From Maribacter algarum (ex Lu et al. 2025) (nom. illeg.) (lineage in GTDB: Bacteria; Bacteroidota; Bacteroidia; Flavobacteriales; Flavobacteriaceae): 64,000 bases of DNA. Below, one piece after another: positions 41,258 to 51,081 of the stretch. The stretch lies in contig CANMAW010000001.1 in assembly GCA_947495915.1 (NCBI GenBank), positions 620,001 through 684,000 on the forward strand, given 5' to 3'. The position numbers and the translations under genes were made by a program. Positions within the stretch are counted from its first letter, which is position 1. The number at the start of each line of letters is the position of its first letter. Under the pieces are notes generated by a model, which searched no databases, was not told the DNA's origin, and was given only the letters and a program-made list of their open reading frames with translations.

Positions 41258-43417
41258 TTAATCTTTAAATTCTTTAAGAACAGCTTGATTTGGTAATTTC
41301 TCAAACCCCATATTGTACAGTGTAAATCCGTAGATATCGGCATATTGTTCTATTATTTTGCTTACGGGAGTTCCTGCACCGTGGCCAGCATTTGTTTCAA
41401 TACGAATTAGGGTAGGATTATCTCCTGCTTGCTTTTCTTGTAGTTCTGCAGCAAACTTAAAACTATGGGCTGGTACCACTCGATCATCATGATCGCCTGT
41501 TGTTACAAGGGTAGCAGGGTACTTCACTCCACTTTTTACATTATGCACAGGAGAATATCCTTTAAGATATTCGAACATTTCTTTGTTGTCTTGAGAAGTA
41601 CCATAATCATAGGCCCACCCTGCACCTGAAGTAAATGTATGGTACCTCAACATATCCATTACACCTACTGCAGGCAAAGCAACTTTCATTAATTCGGGTC
41701 TTTGAGTCATTGTTGCCCCAACTAGAAGCCCACCATTACTTCCCCCTCGAATCGCTAAATATTCTGATGAGGTGTAATCATTAGAAATAAGGTATTCTGC
41801 GGCTGCAATAAAATCGTCGAAAACATTTTGTTTTTGAAGTTTTGTACCAGCATCATGCCATTCTTTGCCATATTCACCTCCACCTCTAATATTCGGTACG
41901 GCGTAAATTCCGCCTTGTTCCATCCATACTGCATTTGCAATACTAAAAGAAGGGGTTAAACTGATATTAAATCCACCATAGGCGTATAATATAGTAGGGT
42001 TTTGACCGTTTTGCTGTACTCCTTTTTTATAAGTAATCATCATGGGCACTTTCGTACCATCTTTAGAGTTATAAAATACCTGTTTACTTTCGTAGTCAGA
42101 AGGGTTGAAATCAATTTCAGGTTTCCAGTATAAATCATACGAACCCGTTTCTACATTGAATTTATAAGAAGAACTTGGCATGGTGTAGTTCGTAAAGTTG
42201 AAATAAAACTCTTTGTCTTCATTTTTACCACCAAAACCAGAGGCACTCCCTAGACCTGGTAATTTAACCTCTCTAACAAGTTTTCCATTGTAATCGTATT
42301 GATATACTTTTGAAATAGCATCAATCATATATTCTGTAAAGAAATAGCTACCCCCTTTACTTGCCGTTAAAACATTTTCTGTTTCAGGAATGAGTGTTTT
42401 CCAGTTTTCTGATTCAGGATTAGCAGCATCTACAGTTACAATTTTTTTATTAGGGGCATCTCTATCGGTGACAATAAAGAGCTTAGACCCTACATTTTCT
42501 ATAACATTAGTATCAGAGTCTTCATCAGAAACAATAGGAACCATTAGGCCATTGGGGTCGTTCAAGTCTTGAATAAACAGTTTATTTCCTGCAGTGGTGT
42601 TACGAGCATAGATAAGTAAATAACGGTTATCGTCAGTGACATCAGCGCCTATATAGCGGTGCTTCTCATCTGGGCTACCACCATAAATTACTTGGTCTTC
42701 ATTTTGTGAGGTTCCAATCTTATGATAGTATAATTTATGTTGATCTGTTTTTGCAGAAAGTTCACTTCCATCAGGTTTATCATAACTTGAATAGAAAAAA
42801 CCTTCATTTCCTTTCCATGAAAGGCCTGTAAATTTTAGATCAACAATAGTATCTTCTACAATTTCTAAGGTTTTTGTATTCAATACAATTGCTTTTCTCC
42901 AATCACTACCTCCCTCTGAAATTAAATAGGCAGCTAATGATCCATCTTTTGTAAAACTCAAACCTGCTAAAGAAGTAGTGCCATCTTCTGAAAATTTATT
43001 AGGATCTAAAAATACCTCAGGTTCACCATCACCTTTTTTACGATAGACCACATATTGGTTTTGTAGACCGTCGTTTTTATAAAAGTAGGTGAAGTCTCCT
43101 TCTTTAAAAGGAGCGGTAATTTTTTCGTAATTCCATAATTTTTTTAATCTAGTTTTTAAATCATTACGAAAAGCTATTTGATCTAAATATTTATGTGTGG
43201 TATTGTTCTGTGCCTTTACCCAGGCCTCAGTTTCAGATGATCGATCATCTTCAAGCCAGCGATAAGGATCTTTGACTTCAATATCAAAATAAATGTCTGA
43301 GGTATCAATTTTTGCAGTTTTCGGATATTTCACTGGAGTACTGTTTTTTTTATTTTCGTCATTTGCACATGCTAGAAAAAGAATACTTACTAATAAAAGA
43401 ATCGTGATTTGTTTCAT
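41258..43417 (-). CDS. Prolyl oligopeptidase (S9), lipoprotein
   Basis: 719 aa. Lipoprotein signal with Cys17 (ILFLACAND). N-terminal seven-blade propeller, then alpha/beta hydrolase: nucleophile Ser in RGGSNGGLL, acid Asp in [13 protein letters not shown], His in NAGHGAGTP. Cleaves after proline in short peptides, here on the periplasmic or outer surface. N-terminal [13 protein letters not shown] is the S9A signature. Terminated by the hairpin downstream; a -7 element lies before it. Confidence 0.95.
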   Translation of the reverse strand: MKQITILLLVSILFLACANDENKKNSTPVKYPKTAKIDTSDIYFDIEVKDPYRWLEDDRSSETEAWVKAQNNTTHKYLDQIAFRNDLKTRLKKLWNYEKITAPFKEGDFTYFYKNDGLQNQYVVYRKKGDGEPEVFLDPNKFSEDGTTSLAGLSFTKDGSLAAYLISEGGSDWRKAIVLNTKTLEIVEDTIVDLKFTGLSWKGNEGFFYSSYDKPDGSELSAKTDQHKLYYHKIGTSQNEDQVIYGGSPDEKHRYIGADVTDDNRYLLIYARNTTAGNKLFIQDLNDPNGLMVPIVSDEDSDTNVIENVGSKLFIVTDRDAPNKKIVTVDAANPESENWKTLIPETENVLTASKGGSYFFTEYMIDAISKVYQYDYNGKLVREVKLPGLGSASGFGGKNEDKEFYFNFTNYTMPSSSYKFNVETGSYDLYWKPEIDFNPSDYESKQVFYNSKDGTKVPMMITYKKGVQQNGQNPTILYAYGGFNISLTPSFSIANAVWMEQGGIYAVPNIRGGGEYGKEWHDAGTKLQKQNVFDDFIAAAEYLISNDYTSSEYLAIRGGSNGGLLVGATMTQRPELMKVALPAVGVMDMLRYHTFTSGAGWAYDYGTSQDNKEMFEYLKGYSPVHNVKSGVKYPATLVTTGDHDDRVVPAHSFKFAAELQEKQAGDNPTLIRIETNAGHGAGTPVSKIIEQYADIYGFTLYNMGFEKLPNQAVLKEFKD

Positions 43418-43437
43418 GGTTGATGTGTTTGTTTTTT

Positions 43438-43445
43438 CAAAAATA
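43438..43445 (-). promoter_or_regulatory. -7 element of prolyl oligopeptidase gene
   Basis: TATTTTTG on the minus strand, exact consensus, 21 bases before the start. -33 is not clear because the asd terminator lies there. Confidence 0.4.
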
Positions 43446-43449
43446 CCAT

Positions 43450-43487
43450 AAAAAAAACCTTTGTGAATAGTTAGTCACAAAGGTTTA
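43450..43487 (-). terminator. Rho-independent terminator of asd
   Basis: AAACCTTTGTGA (43455-43466) pairs with TCACAAAGGTTT (43475-43486), loop ATAGTTAG; a T-run follows on the minus strand. Confidence 0.85.
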
Positions 43488-43515
43488 ACGTTCTTTGAAA
43501 GTAGGCGGAATAGTT

Positions 43516-44505
43516 TTATACCAATTGGTTTTGAACTAAGTATTCTGCAATTTGTACCGCGTTTGTTGCAGCACCTTTTCTGAGGTTATCAGAAACAATC
43601 CACATGTTAAGAGAATTTCTTTGGGTTTCATCTCTACGAATACGACCAACAAAAACTTCGTCTTTATCATGTGCATAAATTGGCATAGGATAGGTATTGG
43701 TGTCAGGATTGTCTTGAACGGTAACCCCTGGGGTCTCATTTAAAATTCGGCGTACTTCATTCAAATCAAAATCAGAATGAAATTCTACATTTACCGATTC
43801 AGAATGCCCGCCCGCGGTAGGAATTCTAACGGCGGTGGCACTAATTGAAAAAGAGCGATCGTCTAATATTTTTTGTGGTTCACGTGCTAATTTCATTTCT
43901 TCTTTGGTATATCCATTTTCAAGAAAAACATCGCAATGAGGCAGTGCATTTCTACTTATAGGATATGGATAGGCCATCTCGCCTTTAACTCCAGCAATTT
44001 CATTTTCTAGTTGACGAACGGCTTTAACACCTGTTCCAGATACTGATTGATATGTTGAAATTACAACACGTTTCATTTGGTATTTTTTGTGTAGTGGAGC
44101 TAAGGCCATAACCAATTGTATAGTTGAACAATTTGGGTTTGCTATAATTTTATCTTCTTTAGTTAGGGCGTTTGCATTTATCTCGGGCACCACCAATTTT
44201 TTACTTTCATCCATTCGCCAAGCAGAAGAATTATCAATTACAGTAGTACCGACTTCAGCAAATTGTGGAGCCCATTCTAATGAAGTGTCACCGCCGGCAG
44301 AAAATATAGCGATGTCTGGTTTAGCCTGAACAGCATCAGCAAGCCCTATTATGGTATACTCTTGGCCTTTATACGAAAGTTTTTTGCCTACAGAACGCTC
44401 TGAGGCAACTAATAACAATTCTGATATCGGAAAATCACGTTCAGCAAGAACTTTTAACATTACTTCACCTACCATACCGGTGGCGCCTACAACAGCTACT
44501 TTCAT
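43516..44505 (-). CDS. asd: Aspartate-semialdehyde dehydrogenase
   Basis: 329 aa. Makes aspartate semialdehyde for lysine, threonine, methionine and cell-wall diaminopimelate. NADP-binding VAVVGATGMVGEVML at the N-terminus, catalytic Cys in NPNCSTIQL, His in IPTAGGHSESVNV. Full length. Its promoter just upstream is a very clean match, and a terminator follows. Confidence 0.97.
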   Translation of the reverse strand: MKVAVVGATGMVGEVMLKVLAERDFPISELLLVASERSVGKKLSYKGQEYTIIGLADAVQAKPDIAIFSAGGDTSLEWAPQFAEVGTTVIDNSSAWRMDESKKLVVPEINANALTKEDKIIANPNCSTIQLVMALAPLHKKYQMKRVVISTYQSVSGTGVKAVRQLENEIAGVKGEMAYPYPISRNALPHCDVFLENGYTKEEMKLAREPQKILDDRSFSISATAVRIPTAGGHSESVNVEFHSDFDLNEVRRILNETPGVTVQDNPDTNTYPMPIYAHDKDEVFVGRIRRDETQRNSLNMWIVSDNLRKGAATNAVQIAEYLVQNQLV

Positions 44506-44525
44506 CTTTACTAATTTTAGAGCAG

Positions 44526-44556
44526 CAAAGGTATAGCAATAGGGCTAATTGAACAA
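44526..44556 (-). promoter_or_regulatory. asd promoter
   Basis: On the minus strand: TTG (44554-44556), 20 bases, TACCTTTG (44526-44533), ending 21 bases before the asd start. Full consensus. Confidence 0.65.
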
Positions 44557-44653
44557 TATAAATTCTCAATAATATTAAAAATATAACACAAAGTTAAATT
44601 TGTAACAATATTATTTTTCAAGAAACATTGGTCGTAGCTTTCAATTTAAGGAA

Positions 44654-44693
44654 TAAAAAACCGCCAACCTTTTTGGTTATGAAGGTTGACGGT
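44654..44693 (-). terminator. Rho-independent terminator of mscL
   Basis: ACCGTCAACCTT and AAGGTTGGCGGT (minus strand) with one mismatch pair, then TTTTTT. It lies about 57 bases past the mscL stop. Confidence 0.8.
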
Positions 44694-44749
44694 CAATTGT
44701 TGGTTGGTATAATTACCTTAAACTTAAATAGGGGGGTATTTAAGTATTT

Positions 44750-45154
44750 TTATTTTTTCAAAGAATCTCTAATTTCAGCAAGTAATTCTTCGGCAGTAGG
44801 CCCAGCAGGTGCAGCTTCTGGTTCTGGTGCTTTTGTTTTGTTGTATGCTTTAACGATTAAAAACATTACCAAACCTACAATCAATAAATTGATGATTGTA
44901 TTTACCCATGCACCCCAAGCGATTACCGCACCACCAGCTTCTTTTGCAGCAGCTAAGGTTGCGTAATCTTTTCCATCCATTGCGATATGTAAATCTTCAA
45001 AATTCATTCCCCCTGCAAAATACCCTACAAAAGGCATGGCAATATTGTCTACAAAGCCCTTGATGACACCACCTAGTGCTCCGGCCATAATAACCGCAAC
45101 TGCAAAGTCAATAACGTTGCCGGTCATGATGAAATCTTTAAATTCTTTTAACAT
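44750..45154 (-). CDS. mscL: Large-conductance mechanosensitive channel
   Basis: 134 aa. Starts MLKEFKDFIMTGNVIDFAVA with the S1 helix, then a Gly-rich pore helix (VIMAGALGGVIKGFVDNI), a periplasmic loop, and TM2 (IINLLIVGLVMFLIVKAY), ending in a charged C-terminal helix. Opens at high membrane tension. Complements the MscS gene at 6690 for osmotic protection. Confidence 0.97.
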   Translation of the reverse strand: MLKEFKDFIMTGNVIDFAVAVIMAGALGGVIKGFVDNIAMPFVGYFAGGMNFEDLHIAMDGKDYATLAAAKEAGGAVIAWGAWVNTIINLLIVGLVMFLIVKAYNKTKAPEPEAAPAGPTAEELLAEIRDSLKK

Positions 45155-45253
45155 GATAATAGTGTTTTAATAGTTAATTCTAATTAATGCAAGTCAATGC
45201 TCTGCAATGTATGAAAAAAAACCATTCATAAGAAAATGTTAAATAGGAAATTA

Positions 45254-46366
45254 TCAGTCAATGAAATATCGTTTTACGCGCTGTGAAATTCCCGTTAAGA
45301 GTTCATATGAGATGGTATTAGATGATGCTGCCAACATTTCGGCAGTATTAAGTTCGCCGAATATGATCACTTCATCACCTTCTTTACATTCAATACCGGT
45401 TACATCAACCATGATCATATCCATACAAACGTTACCCACAATTTCGGCTTTGTGACCGTGAATAGTTACATAACCTGCACCATTACCAAAATGTCGTCCA
45501 ATACCATCTGCATGCCCTAAGGGAAGTGTTGCGGTAACCTGCATTTTTTTGGCTTTATAGGCTCTATTGTATCCAACACTTTCACCTGGTTTAATTGTAT
45601 GAAGTTGTGATATGATTGTCTTTAAAGAGGCGATAGGTTTTAGTGCTTTATCAAATTTTGCATCATTACCAAAACCGTAAATTCCGATACCACTACGAAC
45701 CATATCGAATTGTGCCTCTGAATAATTTAATATTCCTGAGGTATTTAATAGGTGTTTTAAGACTACATTTCCATGAATTAGTTCAAACTCATTTGTAATT
45801 TTCGTAAAACTTTCAATTTGGCTTTGAGTGAACTCTTTTTCATTGACATCTTCAGTAGCTGCTAAATGAGATAAAAGTGATACTACGTTAATTTCATTTC
45901 TATTTGTTATACTTTTTACAATAGCCGTGATATCTTCTTTTGCAAACCCCAAACGATTTAGTCCTGTATTAAATTTTAAATGAATTGGGTATTTCTTTAA
46001 ACGGTGTTGCTTTGCATGATCTAAAAATTTCTTTAAGATCCTAAAGGAATATAGATTAGGTTCAAGATGATGAAGAGTCAACAAATCAAAGTTAACAGCT
46101 TGCGGATGTAAAACTAATATTGGGGTTTCAATACCAGCTTCTCTAAGCATAACCCCTTCAGATGTATATGCAACAGCAAAATAATCTATACCAAGCGACT
46201 CAAGTTTTATTGCAACTTTAACTGCATCACTGCCATATGCAAAAGCCTTTACTACCCCTAAAAACTTTGTTTCAGGTTTGATAAGCGCTTTTAGATAGTT
46301 ATAATTATGTTCTAAATGGCTAAGGTTTATTTCTAAAATTGTTTCCTTAGTTGTTGGCATTTGCAT
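45254..46366 (-). CDS. alr: Alanine racemase
   Basis: 370 aa. Makes D-alanine for peptidoglycan. PLP-binding Lys in [10 protein letters not shown] near residue 40; the second catalytic Tyr in [10 protein letters not shown]; the C-terminal [15 protein letters not shown] segment is a family block. It overlaps the tdk gene by 20 bases, so it is second in that operon. ATG at 46366 or 46360 are both possible. Confidence 0.95.
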   Translation of the reverse strand: MQMPTTKETILEINLSHLEHNYNYLKALIKPETKFLGVVKAFAYGSDAVKVAIKLESLGIDYFAVAYTSEGVMLREAGIETPILVLHPQAVNFDLLTLHHLEPNLYSFRILKKFLDHAKQHRLKKYPIHLKFNTGLNRLGFAKEDITAIVKSITNRNEINVVSLLSHLAATEDVNEKEFTQSQIESFTKITNEFELIHGNVVLKHLLNTSGILNYSEAQFDMVRSGIGIYGFGNDAKFDKALKPIASLKTIISQLHTIKPGESVGYNRAYKAKKMQVTATLPLGHADGIGRHFGNGAGYVTIHGHKAEIVGNVCMDMIMVDVTGIECKEGDEVIIFGELNTAEMLAASSNTISYELLTGISQRVKRYFID

Positions 46367-46997
46367 CCTTTTTACTTGGATTCACTTCTTCTGACTTTAC
46401 CTTCATCGCACTCACTTTCTCTTTAAGCATGGCTTTGTAATATGCTGCTCGACTTAAAGGTTCATATTCTTCGGTCTCACCAAGCATTACCAAATCGTCA
46501 TTCTTTGATTTTCTATAACTGTAATTGGCCAAATTGCCAGTTCTTGTACAAATGGCGTGAACCTTAGTAACGTATTCTGCGGTTGCCATAAGAGCAGGCA
46601 TGGGGCCGAACGGGTTTCCTTTAAAGTCCATATCTAAACCAGCAACGACCACACGAACACCTTTATTTGCCAGGTCATTACAGACGGTAACAATTTCATC
46701 ATCGAAGAACTGTGCTTCATCAATACCTACAACATCACAAGTATCACCTAGTATTCTAATATTGGCTGCTGCTGGTACTGGCGTCGAACGAATTTCGTTT
46801 GCATCATGCGACACCACCATTTCTTCATCATAGCGAATATCAACCATAGGCTTGAAAATCTCTACCTTCTGTTTAGCAAATTGCGCACGTTTTAGTCGTC
46901 TAATAAGTTCTTCCGTTTTCCCAGAAAACATAGAGCCACAGATGACTTCAATCCAGCCGAACTGTTCTTTGTGATTAACGGTATTTTCAAGAAACAT
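46347..46997 (-). CDS. tdk: Thymidine kinase, type II, with reduced zinc site
   Basis: 216 aa. P-loop [11 protein letters not shown], catalytic Glu in GIDEAQFF, and lasso substrate region YKAML preceded by [11 protein letters not shown]. Salvages thymidine to TMP. Type II enzymes normally have four zinc ligands: two in a CxxC and two in a later CxxC/H. Here the first is CTRTG (second Cys replaced by Thr) and the later one is LSRAAYY, so only one Cys is left. Translationally overlaps alr. Confidence 0.94.
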   Translation of the reverse strand: MFLENTVNHKEQFGWIEVICGSMFSGKTEELIRRLKRAQFAKQKVEIFKPMVDIRYDEEMVVSHDANEIRSTPVPAAANIRILGDTCDVVGIDEAQFFDDEIVTVCNDLANKGVRVVVAGLDMDFKGNPFGPMPALMATAEYVTKVHAICTRTGNLANYSYRKSKNDDLVMLGETEEYEPLSRAAYYKAMLKEKVSAMKVKSEEVNPSKKDANANN

Positions 46998-47093
46998 TTT
47001 GTAATTTTAGACGAAAATAGCGTGTTTTTTCGTTCTGTTCATACGGAACTTTAAATTTAATAAAGAAAGGCACAGGTTTTGCTACTATCTAAA

Positions 47094-47105
47094 GAAATGC
47101 ATTTC
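47094..47105. repeat. 12-bp palindrome in tdk/47127 divergent region
   Basis: GAAATGCATTTC, perfect palindrome, about 21 bases before the 230-aa gene start. Possible operator shared by the two divergent genes. Confidence 0.3.
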
Positions 47106-47126
47106 GATTTTTAATTCAGAAACCAG

Positions 47127-47819
47127 ATGAAAAGAAAACTAAAAGAGGAGCTCATAAAATTATCTACTGATATCATTACTTCTCGAGATATGAATGAGAT
47201 AACTGACATGTACGAAGCTTCGCGAGTGTTGTATGAAAAGTTAGCGGTTCTTAAGTTCATTGATGAGAAGTTGACTGATATTAAAATTGACGTTTCTAAA
47301 AATGTTATTGCCGAGAAGTTTGAAAAAATGGCAAATCAAGTTTTAAATGCAAATTCTGGAGTTCCAGAGAGCAACCCGCATCAAGAAGACATTATGATTA
47401 AGGGAATGGATACCATTAAAGATATGGTTTCTGAAATGCCTTTACCATCTGGTTCAAATAGTGAGGTACTTGATGACTTTTTAGGGTCTCCAAATGTAAT
47501 GAAGAATGACAAAGACTATTTTATGCCTTCAGAAGAAAGCGAGGTAAAAAAAGAACCTCATGTAAAATCGTTGAATGATACATTGAATGGCAAAGAAATA
47601 AAGGTAGATTTGAATAATCGATTGGCCTTTGTCAAGCATTTGTTTAATGGAAGTACTGCCGATTACAATAGAGTTTTATCACAATTGGCTACTATTGACT
47701 CTGAAGAACGTTCCATAGCTTTTATCACAAATATGGTCAAGCCTGATTACAATAACTGGGAAGGCAAAGAAGAATATGAAGAACGTTTTATGAGTTTGAT
47801 TGAAAGACGGTTTTCATAA
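47127..47819 (+). CDS. Conserved acidic hypothetical protein
   Basis: 230 aa, soluble. N-terminal helices (KLSTDIITSRDMNEITDMYE, YEKLAVLKFIDEKL) and a conserved C-terminal end (SIAFITNMVKPDYNNWEGKE). I recognise the C-terminus as common in Flavobacteriaceae proteins of unknown function, but no domain name applies. Transcribed away from tdk and closed by a terminator. Confidence 0.75.
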   Translation: MKRKLKEELIKLSTDIITSRDMNEITDMYEASRVLYEKLAVLKFIDEKLTDIKIDVSKNVIAEKFEKMANQVLNANSGVPESNPHQEDIMIKGMDTIKDMVSEMPLPSGSNSEVLDDFLGSPNVMKNDKDYFMPSEESEVKKEPHVKSLNDTLNGKEIKVDLNNRLAFVKHLFNGSTADYNRVLSQLATIDSEERSIAFITNMVKPDYNNWEGKEEYEERFMSLIERRFS

Positions 47820-47840
47820 AATATTAACAAGATAATTAGT

Positions 47841-47872
47841 AACCCTGTTTCTTTTTTGAAACAGGGTTTTTT
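47841..47872 (+). terminator. Rho-independent terminator
   Basis: AACCCTGTTTC pairs with GAAACAGGGTT around TTTTTT, then TTTTTG. Confidence 0.9.
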
Positions 47873-47927
47873 GTTACTATTTTGTTAGCATTTGTTACCT
47901 TGTCGACTTATAACAAAAACACTTCTT

Positions 47928-48284
47928 ATGAAATTAAAAAGGATAGGGTATTTTGTTGCAACTGGAGTATTAACGGCAATCATGATTTTTTCAGTGCAAA
48001 TGTATCTGAGAAATCCTGATGTTGTAGCTGGTTATTTTGAAAATTTAAATTATCCTGGGTACTTGGTTTATCCCTTGGCTATCGCCAAAATTTTGGGCCT
48101 AGTGGCTATTTGGTGGAATTTTTCTAAGCCTTTAAAAGAATGGGCTTATGCTGGTTTCTTTTTTGATATTATTTTAGCGTTTACTGCGCATATGGTAGCT
48201 AAAGATGGAGAGTTTATGTTCGCATTAATTGCATTTGTAGCGTTGGTGACTTCATATGCGTTAGGAAAAACAGAAAGAGCATAA
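47928..48284 (+). CDS. DoxX-like four-helix membrane protein
   Basis: 118 aa from ATG 47928 (longer frame extends into the terminator region). Four hydrophobic helices; YLVYPLAIAKILGLVAIWW and EWAYAGFFFDIILAFTAHMV follow the DoxX-like pattern. Inner-membrane; role unknown (redox or small-molecule related in other DoxX proteins). Six bases before rsmI on the same strand. Confidence 0.78.
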   Translation: MKLKRIGYFVATGVLTAIMIFSVQMYLRNPDVVAGYFENLNYPGYLVYPLAIAKILGLVAIWWNFSKPLKEWAYAGFFFDIILAFTAHMVAKDGEFMFALIAFVALVTSYALGKTERA

Positions 48285-48290
48285 TTTACA

Positions 48291-48962
48291 ATGGGAAAAT
48301 TATATTTAGTGCCAACTCCAATAGGGAATTTAGAAGATATAACGCTTCGAGCCATTCGTATTCTAAAAGAGGTTGATTTGATATTGGCTGAAGACACAAG
48401 AACAAGTGGAAAACTATTGCATCATTTCGAAATTGCTACCCCGATGCAAAGTCACCATATGCATAACGAGCATAAAACGGTAGACCAATTGGTACAGCGA
48501 ATACAGGCAGGTGCAACTATAGCTTTAATTTCAGATGCAGGTACGCCGGCAATTTCTGACCCAGGGTTTTTGCTAACAAGAGCATGTGTTGAAAACAACA
48601 TAGAAGTTGATTGTCTGCCTGGTGCAACAGCTTTTGTACCGGCTTTGGTTAACAGTGGTTTACCGAATGATAAGTTTGTTTTCGAAGGATTTCTTCCTGT
48701 AAAAAAAGGTAGGCAAACTCGTTTAAAATTTTTGGCTGAAGAAACACGTACCATGATTTTTTATGAATCGCCACACAAACTTTTGAAAACATTGGGAAAC
48801 TTTGTTGAATATCTTGGTGCTGAAAGGCGAGTTTCTGTTTCGCGTGAATTGACCAAAATTTATGAGGAAACTGTACGAGGTACCGCAAAAGAAGTATTGA
48901 AACACTATAGCGACCATACTGTTAAAGGAGAAATAGTAATTGTAGTAGCTGGAAAAAAATAA
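48291..48962 (+). CDS. rsmI: 16S rRNA C1402 2'-O-methyltransferase
   Basis: 223 aa. Starts MGKLYLVPTPIGNLEDITLR, the family signature; EDTRTSGKLLHHF, ALISDAGTPAISDPG and LPGATAFVPAL bind SAM and the substrate. Tetrapyrrole-methylase fold. Adds a ribose methyl group to C1402 in the ribosomal decoding centre. The next gene (HopJ-like) follows 4 bases later. Confidence 0.96.
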   Translation: MGKLYLVPTPIGNLEDITLRAIRILKEVDLILAEDTRTSGKLLHHFEIATPMQSHHMHNEHKTVDQLVQRIQAGATIALISDAGTPAISDPGFLLTRACVENNIEVDCLPGATAFVPALVNSGLPNDKFVFEGFLPVKKGRQTRLKFLAEETRTMIFYESPHKLLKTLGNFVEYLGAERRVSVSRELTKIYEETVRGTAKEVLKHYSDHTVKGEIVIVVAGKK

Positions 48963-48966
48963 TGTA

Positions 48967-49308
48967 ATGACTATAGAAGCATTTAAGAAAAAATTGGAAG
49001 ACCACAACGAAACTATTGCGTTCTCAGAAACTATGAAGGTTATTGAAGATTATTTTGATTTTACCCCTACTGCATTTACAAATGGTAACATACAAAATGA
49101 TAGTGGCCAAAATTCTGGTTCGTGCAAGTTGTTTGCTTTTGCCCAACATGAAGGTTTCTCTTATGAAAAAACCCTTGCCTGTTTTGGTCAGTACTATACT
49201 GATGTTAAAAATACGCCCAATGGCACAGACCATCAGAATATTCGAAATTTTATAAAAACGGGTTTTGAAGGCATTTCGTTTGAAGGCATAGCGCTCCAAA
49301 AAAAATAG
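48967..49308 (+). CDS. HopJ-family protein
   Basis: 113 aa. Matches the HopJ type pattern: IEDYFDFTPTAFTNG, NSGSCKLFAFAQHEGF, ACFGQYYTDV. Named after a Pseudomonas effector, but it occurs widely in non-pathogens without type III secretion and its function is unknown. No secretion signal is visible. Between rsmI (4 bases) and the UDG-like gene (4 bases), so it is part of that operon. Confidence 0.85.
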   Translation: MTIEAFKKKLEDHNETIAFSETMKVIEDYFDFTPTAFTNGNIQNDSGQNSGSCKLFAFAQHEGFSYEKTLACFGQYYTDVKNTPNGTDHQNIRNFIKTGFEGISFEGIALQKK

Positions 49309-49312
49309 CCCT

Positions 49313-49909
49313 GTGAATTTAGAAAATCTACTATCGGAAATAAGCGCTTGTAAAGTGTGTAAAGAGCACTTGCCACTGGGTCCGCGACCGATAGTTTCAG
49401 CTCATAGCAATGCACGAATAATTATTATTGGCCAAGCGCCGGGAACCAAAGTTCATGCTACGGGTATACCTTGGGATGACCCCAGCGGAAAACAATTACG
49501 AAAGTGGTTGGGTGTTTCTGATGAATTGTTTTATGATGAAACTAAGATTGCCTTGGTACCTATGGGTTTTTGCTATCCAGGTAAAGGAAAAGGGGGTGAT
49601 TTGCCTCCACGTAAAGAGTGTGCACCACTGTGGCACGACCGGTTATGGCAAAGTATGCCTCACTTAACCTTGATTATATTAATTGGCACATATGCCCAAA
49701 AGTATTACTTGAAAAAGAAGATGAAAAATAATCTTACTGAAACCGTAAGTGCCTATGGTGAATATCTGCCGAGGTTTTTTCCTTTACCACACCCTTCACC
49801 TAGAAATCGCTTTTGGCTTAAAAAGAATCCTTGGTTTGAAAAAGAAGTAATTAACGAATTACAACGCAATATTAAAAGTGCATTAAATAAAAAACCCTAC
49901 AAAGAGTAG
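49313..49909 (+). CDS. Uracil-DNA-glycosylase-superfamily protein
   Basis: 198 aa, starting at GTG 49313. Motif A GQAPGTK (catalytic site), a substrate region with IPWDDPSGKQLRKWL, and motif B-like LPHPSPRNRFW. The N-terminal CKVC pair may be part of an iron-sulfur site but other ligands are not obvious. Resembles family 4/5-type or related UDG proteins found in Bacteroidota. Removal of uracil or other damaged bases from DNA is expected. The gene ends inside the convergent terminator. Confidence 0.82.
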   Translation: MNLENLLSEISACKVCKEHLPLGPRPIVSAHSNARIIIIGQAPGTKVHATGIPWDDPSGKQLRKWLGVSDELFYDETKIALVPMGFCYPGKGKGGDLPPRKECAPLWHDRLWQSMPHLTLIILIGTYAQKYYLKKKMKNNLTETVSAYGEYLPRFFPLPHPSPRNRFWLKKNPWFEKEVINELQRNIKSALNKKPYKE

Positions 49910-49912
49910 GGT
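49888..49912 (-). terminator. Terminator overlapping the end of the UDG-like gene
   Basis: ACCCTAC and GTAGGGT pair around AAAGA; on the minus strand a T-run follows. It stops transcription of the AhpD-like gene. Confidence 0.75.
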
Positions 49913-49942
49913 CTAACAAATTCAAGTAATTTTTTTACACAT

Positions 49943-50545
49943 TTAATATTTAGAGCCATCATGTTTACCTTTTTCCCAGCCGTGCTTACCTAAATATTGA
50001 TCACCGCTTTCAACAGCCCCTTCTTCTATAGATGTTCCCATAGAATCATTCCATCTGTTTAAATATCCGAAGAGTGAAATCACCCCTAACATTTCAACAA
50101 TTTCACCTTCGTTCCAATGTTCATACAAACGCGTTTTAATTTCTGCATCTACACCATTGGGCACTTGTGAGGCTTGTAACGAAAAATCTAATGCAGCACG
50201 TTCAGCTTCTGAAAATGAAGGATGTGTGCGATATTCCCAAATATTATCAAGTTGCTCTTGCTCTGCTCCATAACGCTCTGCTGCGCGAATAGCATGGGCT
50301 TGACAATACCGACATCCTGTAGCATTACTACTTACCCATGCAATCATTCTTTTTAAGGCTGAGGTGACACGGCCTTCATTTGCCATTACCGCCTTGTTCA
50401 GGTTAATAAAAGCTTTTGATATGGCAGGTCGATGTTGCATTGTAAGTACTGAATTTGGGCAAAACCCTAGTGTTTCATTAAAGAATTTTGCTAATTCTGC
50501 AGTTTCAGGGCTATGGCTTGGGTCAAGCGGTTTTACTAAAGGCAT
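49943..50545 (-). CDS. AhpD/carboxymuconolactone-decarboxylase-like peroxidase
   Basis: 200 aa. CMD fold with redox pair CRYCQAHAIRAAERYG (CxxCxxH), the proton-relay Glu/His of AhpD-type peroxidases. Cytoplasmic. Removes hydroperoxides with a thiol partner. Divergent from an OsmC gene with about 100 bases between, so both probably respond to oxidative stress. Start chosen at MPLVKPLD, directly upstream of the first helix. Confidence 0.9.
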   Translation of the reverse strand: MPLVKPLDPSHSPETAELAKFFNETLGFCPNSVLTMQHRPAISKAFINLNKAVMANEGRVTSALKRMIAWVSSNATGCRYCQAHAIRAAERYGAEQEQLDNIWEYRTHPSFSEAERAALDFSLQASQVPNGVDAEIKTRLYEHWNEGEIVEMLGVISLFGYLNRWNDSMGTSIEEGAVESGDQYLGKHGWEKGKHDGSKY

Positions 50546-50649
50546 TTTTTAAAGTTTGAAGTTAGAGTTTTATAGTACAAAAGCTAATAAAGCCATCATT
50601 CATGGCTGTAAATTGTTGTACATTTATCCTTCACAAGAAACGAAAATTT

Positions 50650-51078
50650 ATGGCGACAACAAATCATATTACAACCAAATGGTTGGGAAATATGGCCTTT
50701 GAAAGTAATAACCCTTCAGGGCATAATTTGAAAATTGATATTGCAAAAGAAGACGGTGGCGATGGTAGTGGTTTTAGACCTAAGGCGCTTATGTTATCTT
50801 CGCTTGCTGGCTGCTCAGGTCTTGATGTGGCTTCATTAATAAAGAAAATGAAGTTAGAGGTAGATGAGTTTATTATAGAAACAATTGCAAATTTAACAGA
50901 GGAGCATCCTAAATTTTATGATAAAGTAGTAATAGAGTACCATTTTCATGGGGATAATTTGAAGGAAGGAAAACTACAGAAAGCGGTAGATCTTTCTATT
51001 GAGAAGTATTGTGGAGTTATGGAAATGTTTAGACAATTTGCTGAACTAGAGATTAAGACGATTTTTCATCACAAATAG
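50650..51078 (+). CDS. OsmC-family organic-hydroperoxide detoxification protein
   Basis: 142 aa from ATG 50650; a longer frame adds 16 residues with no family match. Two redox Cys: LAGCSGLDV and EKYCGVMEMF, as in OsmC/Ohr-like peroxidases. Reduces organic peroxides. Opposite and close to an AhpD-like peroxidase gene. Next gene recJ is 3 bases later, so DNA repair and peroxide defence may share a transcript. Confidence 0.9.
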   Translation: MATTNHITTKWLGNMAFESNNPSGHNLKIDIAKEDGGDGSGFRPKALMLSSLAGCSGLDVASLIKKMKLEVDEFIIETIANLTEEHPKFYDKVVIEYHFHGDNLKEGKLQKAVDLSIEKYCGVMEMFRQFAELEIKTIFHHK

Positions 51079-51081
51079 TCT

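Noticed and set aside
48967-49308. HopJ as evidence of type III secretion
   Set aside because: The family is widespread in non-pathogens, and no secretion genes or signal are present.
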